Origin: Subdoligranulum sp.
GTDB lineage: Bacteria; Bacillota; Clostridia; Oscillospirales; Ruminococcaceae
Direction of reading: 5' to 3'
Assembly: GCA_004555405.1 (NCBI GenBank)
Contig: SFIE01000038.1
Coordinates: 1-18,186, forward strand
Length of the DNA stretch: 18,186 nucleotides
In this document: in pieces, positions 13,791 through 18,186 of the stretch
How the letters are laid out: each line of letters begins with the position of its first letter
Position numbering within the stretch: the first letter of the stretch is position 1
Notes under the pieces: generated by a model
The model's input: the letters and a program-made list of their open reading frames with translations, nothing else
Database searches by the model: none
What the model was told of the DNA's origin: nothing
Made by a program: the position numbers and the translations under genes

Positions 13791-15833
13791 ATGAAAACCA
13801 TGCAGCAGGCACAGCAAATGCTGAAAGCCTATAAACAAGTATTCACCTATGCCTATCTGCTGCCCGGAGAAAAGCTGGAGCAAGGCCTGGCACACGCCGG
13901 CCCGGGGCAGGCCCCCACGAAGGAGTGCCTGTATTGCCGCTGCGCCGGAACGGCCAAAAGATGCTCGTGCTGCATTGGGCACGAGGCACTGAAAAAACGC
14001 GATCAGCGTACCCGGGTGGAATATGTTGACCCGGATGTGTATCAGATCACCGCCGAATACATGGAGGTTGAGGGAAAGCCCACTGTGCTGGAGCTGGTGC
14101 AGCGTGTGGAGCTGAGCTCCATGGTGGGTCAGGCGGGCAGCCTTCATTTAATGGAAATGCTGCAAAGTTACCGCAGCCGGATGTATCAGGATTCGGTGAC
14201 GGGGGTGTTTAACCGCAATTATTATGACGATGAGCTGCGTGACCGGGTGATGCAGGCCGCTGTGGCCATGATCGATCTGGATAACCTGAAGTTTACCAAC
14301 AATACCTTTGGCCACCAGAGCGGAGATCTTGTGCTGGCGGCGCTGGCCAAAACCATTCGCATGAACCTGCGGGACGGCGATTTGCTGGTGCGCGTGGGCG
14401 GCGATGAATTTGCGCTGGTGATGCCCGGTATGCGCGATGAATTCACGCTGCACAACCGCCTGCAAAGCCTTTGCGACTGCGCACAGGCCATTCGCATTCC
14501 GGATTCGCCCTACCTGCGGGTGTCCATCAGCATCGGCGGCGTGATCGCCGAAAAAAATGAAACCGTGGACAGCGCCCTGCAGCGCGCCGACAAGCTTTTG
14601 CATCATGTCAAGGGCGCGCGCAGCACGGCCATTACCGACATCAGCGAAAAGCTGGTGGATGCCGATGGGCAGGAGCGCCCGCTGGTGCTGATCGTGGACG
14701 ATTCAGCCTTTAACCGGGAACTGCTGGCGGATATGCTGCAGCCGGAATATGCCATCATCGAGGCGGGCAGCGGCATGCAAGCGCTGAAAATCCTGAACGA
14801 CCACGCCGAGGAGATATCGCTGGTGCTGCTGGACATCGTGATGCCCGGCATGGACGGGTTTGCCGTGCTGAAGGCCATGGAAAACCGCAATATGCTGGAG
14901 GAAACGCCCGTGATCATGATCTCGGGCGAGAGCGCCAACGATACCATTCGCCATGCCTACGAGATGGGCGTTTCGGACTATGTGACCCGCCCTTTTGACG
15001 AGCGCATCGTGCGCCGCCGTGTGAACAACACCATCATGCTGTATGCCCGCCAGCGCAGGCTGGTGGATATGATCGGCAGGCAGATCCACGAAAAAGAGCG
15101 CAACAACCGCATGATGGGCTATATTTTGAGCCACATCGTGGAATACAGAAACGGCGAGAGCGGGCCGCACCTGCTGAATGTGCGCACGCTCACCGAGGAG
15201 CTGCTGAACACGCTTTTGCTGCTGACGGATCAGTACCGGCTTACCGTGCAGGAGCGTGAGCTGATCGTGGAGGCCAGCACCCTGCATGACATTGGCAAAA
15301 TTGCGGTGGACGATAAAATTTTGAACAAGCCCGGCAAGCTGACCGCCGAAGAATTTGCGGTGATGAAAACGCACACCACCATCGGTGATGAAATGCTGGC
15401 GGCCATGACGGAATATCAGGATGAATCGCTGGTGCATTTTGCCCGCCAGATCTGCCGCTGGCACCACGAACGATGGGACGGCAAGGGCTATCCGGACGGG
15501 CTGAAGGGGAACGATATCCCCATTGGCGCACAGGTGGTGGCGCTGGCAGATGTGTATGACGCACTCACCAGCACCCGGGTGTATAAGCCGCCCTACACCC
15601 ATGGGCAGGCGGTGAAAATGGTCATGAACGGCGAGTGCGGACAGTTTAACCCGCTGCTGCTGGAGTGCCTGCGGCGCATTGCCCCGCAGCTGCCCAACAT
15701 TCTGCACAGCGATGCACAAACCCAGCCCGGCTGCCCTGTGGGCGCAAAGGCCACAGAAAAAGCACCTGGGGAACAACAAAAAATTAAAGGAAAAGGGAAA
15801 TCATGCAAAATCAGGAATACGAGATTGATCTGA
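13791..15833 (+). CDS. Cys-rich sensor - GGDEF - receiver - HD-GYP c-di-GMP enzyme
   Basis: A 680-residue cytoplasmic signalling protein with domains in the order sensor (about 1-125), diguanylate cyclase (about 130-285), receiver (about 297-415) and HD-GYP phosphodiesterase (about 465-635). The sensor has six Cys and a His within residues 46-64. The GGDEF motif is intact (203-207), with an RxxD product-inhibition site at 194-197 exactly five residues before it. The receiver has the acidic pair D303/D304, acceptor D348 and S378, but the usual Lys is Arg400. The HD-GYP half has HDIGK (499-503), HHERWDGKGYP (558-568) and downstream ALADVYDAL. It could therefore both make and break c-di-GMP, switched by receiver phosphorylation. 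ATG at 13791 follows AAAGGGGGAG. An ORF extension upstream overlaps hpt and is rejected. Its Lys-rich last 20 residues overlap the next gene's ribosome site and start. Confidence 0.93.
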   Translation: MKTMQQAQQMLKAYKQVFTYAYLLPGEKLEQGLAHAGPGQAPTKECLYCRCAGTAKRCSCCIGHEALKKRDQRTRVEYVDPDVYQITAEYMEVEGKPTVLELVQRVELSSMVGQAGSLHLMEMLQSYRSRMYQDSVTGVFNRNYYDDELRDRVMQAAVAMIDLDNLKFTNNTFGHQSGDLVLAALAKTIRMNLRDGDLLVRVGGDEFALVMPGMRDEFTLHNRLQSLCDCAQAIRIPDSPYLRVSISIGGVIAEKNETVDSALQRADKLLHHVKGARSTAITDISEKLVDADGQERPLVLIVDDSAFNRELLADMLQPEYAIIEAGSGMQALKILNDHAEEISLVLLDIVMPGMDGFAVLKAMENRNMLEETPVIMISGESANDTIRHAYEMGVSDYVTRPFDERIVRRRVNNTIMLYARQRRLVDMIGRQIHEKERNNRMMGYILSHIVEYRNGESGPHLLNVRTLTEELLNTLLLLTDQYRLTVQERELIVEASTLHDIGKIAVDDKILNKPGKLTAEEFAVMKTHTTIGDEMLAAMTEYQDESLVHFARQICRWHHERWDGKGYPDGLKGNDIPIGAQVVALADVYDALTSTRVYKPPYTHGQAVKMVMNGECGQFNPLLLECLRRIAPQLPNILHSDAQTQPGCPVGAKATEKAPGEQQKIKGKGKSCKIRNTRLI

Positions 15834-17209
15834 TGGAACTGACAATCTATTTTTGCCACCGCTGGAAAAAAATTCTGCTCTGCGCGGTGGCGGGCTTAGC
15901 CATCGGTTTTGCGATAGGAGCAAGAACGGCGGCCGTGAGCTATACGGCGACGGCAAGGTTTACGGTAAGCCTGCTGTCCTCGACGGCAAGTTCTTCTTCG
16001 ACGGTAACGAGCTATGCGGGGGCTGTCGGCAGCCTTTTTGGGGAAAACCTGACGGTGGATTCATCGTCGGATGAGAGCACGGAAAGCGTGAACCGCTATT
16101 CTTCGTTCGGGGATTCTGCCAATGTGGCCCTGTATGCAGGCGAAGTTATGAAAAACGATGTGGTGCTGCAGCCGGTGATCGATTCGCTGGCTCTGGATGC
16201 CACCTGCGGTGAGCTGGCAGGCTGCATCGATACGGAAACCGTCGGCAAGGGGCCGATCTTGCAGATCAAGGTTACGCAGAAAGACGAGCAGCAGGCCCTT
16301 GCCATCTGCCAAAAGATCACAGAGATCGCCCCGGCCGTGATCGAATCGACAACGGATATCAGTGACATCACCCTGATCTCGGAGCCTGCCGTTATGCTGG
16401 AAAAAACACAGCCCCCCACACGCAAGGCCATGCTGGGCGGGCTGCTGGGCGCTGTGCTGGCGGGCAGCGTGCTGCTCATGTGCTACCTTTTTAATGCCAG
16501 GATCCGCAAAGAAGAAGAGATCGTGCGAGTGCTGGGGGCAAAAGTGCTGGGGGTGATCCCCGTGGGTGCAGACGGTGCGGCAAAGCAGGGAAAAAAGCTG
16601 TGTATGCCCGAACTTACGCCGAACGAACAAACCCCGTTTGCCGAGGCCTTTAAGGCCCTGCGCACCAATCTGGAATTTTATGCCGCCGAGCAGGACATTC
16701 ACACCCTGCTGTTTGCAGCCCCGGAAGCGGACGACAGCCAGCGCACCTTCCTGCAAAATCTGGCGCAAACCCTGCACAGCGCCGGGCACACGGTGCTGCT
16801 GGCAGATCTTGACCTGCGCACCGCTGCCGAGGCACCGGGCGTGTGTGAGATTTTAAGCGAAAAAGCAGATGTGGAAAAAGCGATCCGCCATGGCGCACAA
16901 AACGGTGTGGACCTGCTGCCCGCGGGGGCTGCCTGCAGTGACCCTGCTGCCCTGTTTTCGCGCGGGGATACGGCGGCTCTGCTGGCCAGCCTGCGCGAAA
17001 AATATGATTTTGTGCTGCTGAACGCCCCGAATGTGAACGAGTACACCGATGCCGTGGTGCTGAGCCGCGTGGCAGATGCCGCTGTGCTGCTGCTGGCAGC
17101 CGGGCACACCGGTATGCCTGCCGCACAAAAGTGCCTGGAAAAGCTGAAAACCGTGAATGCCAGGGTGCAGGGCGCGGTGCTGACCCATTACGACCCCAAA
17201 AATCTGTAA
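15803..17209 (+). CDS. Wzz/CpsC-type chain-length regulator fused to a degenerate BY-kinase domain
   Basis: A 468-residue membrane protein. Residues 1-45 are the Wzz start (IDLMELTIYFCHRWKKIL, then TM1 at about 24-40). A Ser-rich external domain follows to about 205, with the PxxP-type motif before TM2 (TQPPTRKAMLGG; TM2 about 210-230). Residues 240-468 have the fold order of a bacterial tyrosine kinase (CpsD/Wzc-like): the oligomerisation motif EAFKALRTN at 281-289, Walker A' VLLADLDLR at 331-339, and the Walker B strand at 402-410. However, the Walker A sequence GEGKST is replaced by DDSQRT, and the Walker B Asp is Asn (LLNAPN). No C-terminal Tyr cluster is present. It is therefore probably an inactive kinase domain that keeps a structural role in capsule or exopolysaccharide polymerisation and export. 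The start follows AAAGGAAAAGGG. It overlaps the c-di-GMP gene by 31 nt. Confidence 0.87.
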   Translation: MQNQEYEIDLMELTIYFCHRWKKILLCAVAGLAIGFAIGARTAAVSYTATARFTVSLLSSTASSSSTVTSYAGAVGSLFGENLTVDSSSDESTESVNRYSSFGDSANVALYAGEVMKNDVVLQPVIDSLALDATCGELAGCIDTETVGKGPILQIKVTQKDEQQALAICQKITEIAPAVIESTTDISDITLISEPAVMLEKTQPPTRKAMLGGLLGAVLAGSVLLMCYLFNARIRKEEEIVRVLGAKVLGVIPVGADGAAKQGKKLCMPELTPNEQTPFAEAFKALRTNLEFYAAEQDIHTLLFAAPEADDSQRTFLQNLAQTLHSAGHTVLLADLDLRTAAEAPGVCEILSEKADVEKAIRHGAQNGVDLLPAGAACSDPAALFSRGDTAALLASLREKYDFVLLNAPNVNEYTDAVVLSRVADAAVLLLAAGHTGMPAAQKCLEKLKTVNARVQGAVLTHYDPKNL

Positions 17210-17298
17210 AATCACAAGCTTGCCCCCGCTTTGGCGCAGCGGATGCCGCAAACAGGACGAAACGCCGGAACCGCCGGAAAGAAAATGCCCGCAGTGGC

Positions 17299-17328
17299 TT
17301 GCCTGCGCCTGCCTTTACGGTGTATAAT
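17299..17328 (+). promoter_or_regulatory. Probable promoter of the nucleotide-sugar dehydrogenase gene
   Basis: TATAAT at 17323-17328 is a perfect -10 box. TTGCCT at 17299-17304 (four of six matches) lies 18 bp upstream. Transcription would begin near 17335, about 200 nt before the start codon. Confidence 0.65.
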
Positions 17329-17334
17329 AGCGGA

Positions 17335-17534
17335 TATGCAGAGGGCCTGCCGGAAGGAATGTGCATTTTTTCATAGAGGCGCCGGTGAGGGCGAGGGTCT
17401 GGCCGAAAAGCAAGGATCGTGATGCACACAAAGCTGTGCCCGGGCTGCCGGAAAATGTGCCGGGAAAGGGCTGCAGAATGGGCCGAACGAAATCAGGAAT
17501 ACGCTTTTACAGAGAAGGATAAAGGGAACAGAAC
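17335..17534 (+). promoter_or_regulatory. Long untranslated leader of the dehydrogenase gene
   Basis: The 325-bp gap from 17210 to 17534 has no supportable gene and no clear terminator for the gene before it. The last 200 nt are the predicted leader. It has several short GC-rich inverted words, for example CCCGG near 17440 with CCGGG near 17460, but no hairpin strong enough to define. Ribosome-site matches AAGGA and AAAGGG lie within the last 20 bases. Confidence 0.4.
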
Positions 17535-18186
17535 ATGAAAATTGCAGTTGCGGGCACCGGATATGTGGGCCTTTCGCTGGCTGTGCTGCTGGCACAGCAT
17601 CACAGTGTTACCGCAGTGGATGTGATCCCCCGCAAGGTGGAGCTGATCAACCACAAAAAATCGCCCATTCAGGATGAATACATTGAAAAATATCTGGCGG
17701 AAAAGCAGCTGGATCTCACCGCCACGCTGGACGGCGCGGCGGCCTATCGCGAGGCCGAGCTGGTGATCATTGCAGCCCCCACAAACTATGACGATACCAA
17801 GAACTTTTTTGATACCTCGGCTGTGGAGGCTGTGATCGAGCTGGTGCTGCAGGTGAACCCTGAGGCCATTATGATCATCAAAAGCACCATTCCGGTGGGA
17901 TACACCGCCTCGGTGCGAGAAAAATACCACACGGCCAATATTCTGTTCAGCCCGGAATTCCTGCGGGAATCCAAGGCCCTGTATGACAACCTGTATCCCA
18001 GCCGCATTATCGTGGGCACCGACCTTGCCGACGAGCGCTTGGTGAAGGCCGCACACACCTTTGCGGGCCTGCTGCAGGAGGGGGCGCTGAAGCCGGAGAT
18101 CGACACGCTGTTTATGGGCTTTACCGAGGCCGAGGCCGTGAAGCTGTTTGCCAACACCTATCTGGCGCTGCGGGTGGCCTATTTTA
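17535..18186 (+). CDS. UDP-glucose 6-dehydrogenase-like nucleotide-sugar dehydrogenase (3' end outside window)
   Basis: The open frame runs from ATG at 17535 to the window edge: 217 codons of an expected roughly 390-430. It matches the UDP-glucose/GDP-mannose dehydrogenase family, which oxidises a nucleotide sugar twice with NAD+ to the uronic acid used in capsules. The NAD-binding start is MKIAVAGTGYVGLS (GxGxxG at 7-12). VIIAAPTNYDDTKNFFDTS (77-95), STIPVG (117-122) and SPEFLRESKALYD (139-151) are family hallmarks closest to UDP-glucose 6-dehydrogenase. The catalytic Cys lies beyond the window, so completeness cannot be judged. Its position after the Wzz-type gene supports a role in polysaccharide precursor supply. 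AAAGGG lies eight bases before ATG. Confidence 0.92.
   Translation, partial: MKIAVAGTGYVGLSLAVLLAQHHSVTAVDVIPRKVELINHKKSPIQDEYIEKYLAEKQLDLTATLDGAAAYREAELVIIAAPTNYDDTKNFFDTSAVEAVIELVLQVNPEAIMIIKSTIPVGYTASVREKYHTANILFSPEFLRESKALYDNLYPSRIIVGTDLADERLVKAAHTFAGLLQEGALKPEIDTLFMGFTEAEAVKLFANTYLALRVAYF

Noticed and set aside
17231..17422. Small open frame (63 codons) in the gap before the dehydrogenase gene
   Set aside because: It has no good ribosome site, spans the predicted promoter, and its composition is arbitrary. Overlapping frames of similar size exist, which is typical of non-coding GC-rich DNA.
1..18186. CRISPR array, tRNA, rRNA, insertion sequence or toxin-antitoxin pair
   Set aside because: I looked for regular spaced repeats, tRNA-like cloverleafs, transposase or integrase motifs and small paired toxin genes, and saw none I could support. 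The only long exact repeat noticed is the 27-bp pair near parA.

Overview
The window looks like a GC-rich, low-oxygen gut Firmicute of the Faecalibacterium / Gemmiger / Subdoligranulum type (Oscillospiraceae). This is inferred from strong AGGAGG-type ribosome sites, consensus sigma-A promoters, GC-rich codon choice and the gene families present; no marker gene settles the species. All thirteen supported protein genes are on the + strand.

Region 1 (1-4313) is a plasmid-style replication and partition block. It holds a Rep_3-family initiator with a long C-terminal extension, ParA, ParB, and a small arginine-rich protein that reads as two ribbon-helix-helix units in tandem. A perfect TTGACA-N17-TATAAT promoter drives parA and sits between two exact 27-bp direct repeats. 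A strong intrinsic terminator closes the block. No transposase, integrase, tRNA or attachment site is visible.

Region 2 (4314-9950) is a two-gene envelope operon with an 11-nt overlap: an MMPL/RND exporter, then a secreted, C-terminally membrane-anchored protein. The second protein has GLUG-like glycine repeats interrupted by a long predicted coiled coil.

Region 3 (9951-13221) holds two separately transcribed housekeeping-like genes. One is a membrane pyrophosphatase whose motifs predict a K+-dependent, probably Na+-pumping enzyme, with a structured leader. The other is a DegV-family fatty-acid-binding protein. Each has a recognisable promoter and terminator.

Region 4 (13222-18186) links signalling to polysaccharide. 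A stand-alone Hpt domain is followed by a protein with a Cys-rich sensor, GGDEF, receiver and HD-GYP domains, so it carries both c-di-GMP synthesis and breakdown motifs. This overlaps by 31 nt a Wzz/CpsC-CpsD fusion whose kinase half has lost its Walker A and Walker B residues. After a separate promoter and a leader of about 200 nt, a UDP-glucose/nucleotide-sugar dehydrogenase gene begins and runs off the window. The layout suggests a phosphorelay and c-di-GMP module controlling capsule or exopolysaccharide assembly.

The most notable points are the rep-par-RHH cassette with its repeat-flanked promoter, the apparent BY-pseudokinase, and the split GLUG/coiled-coil protein paired with an RND exporter.
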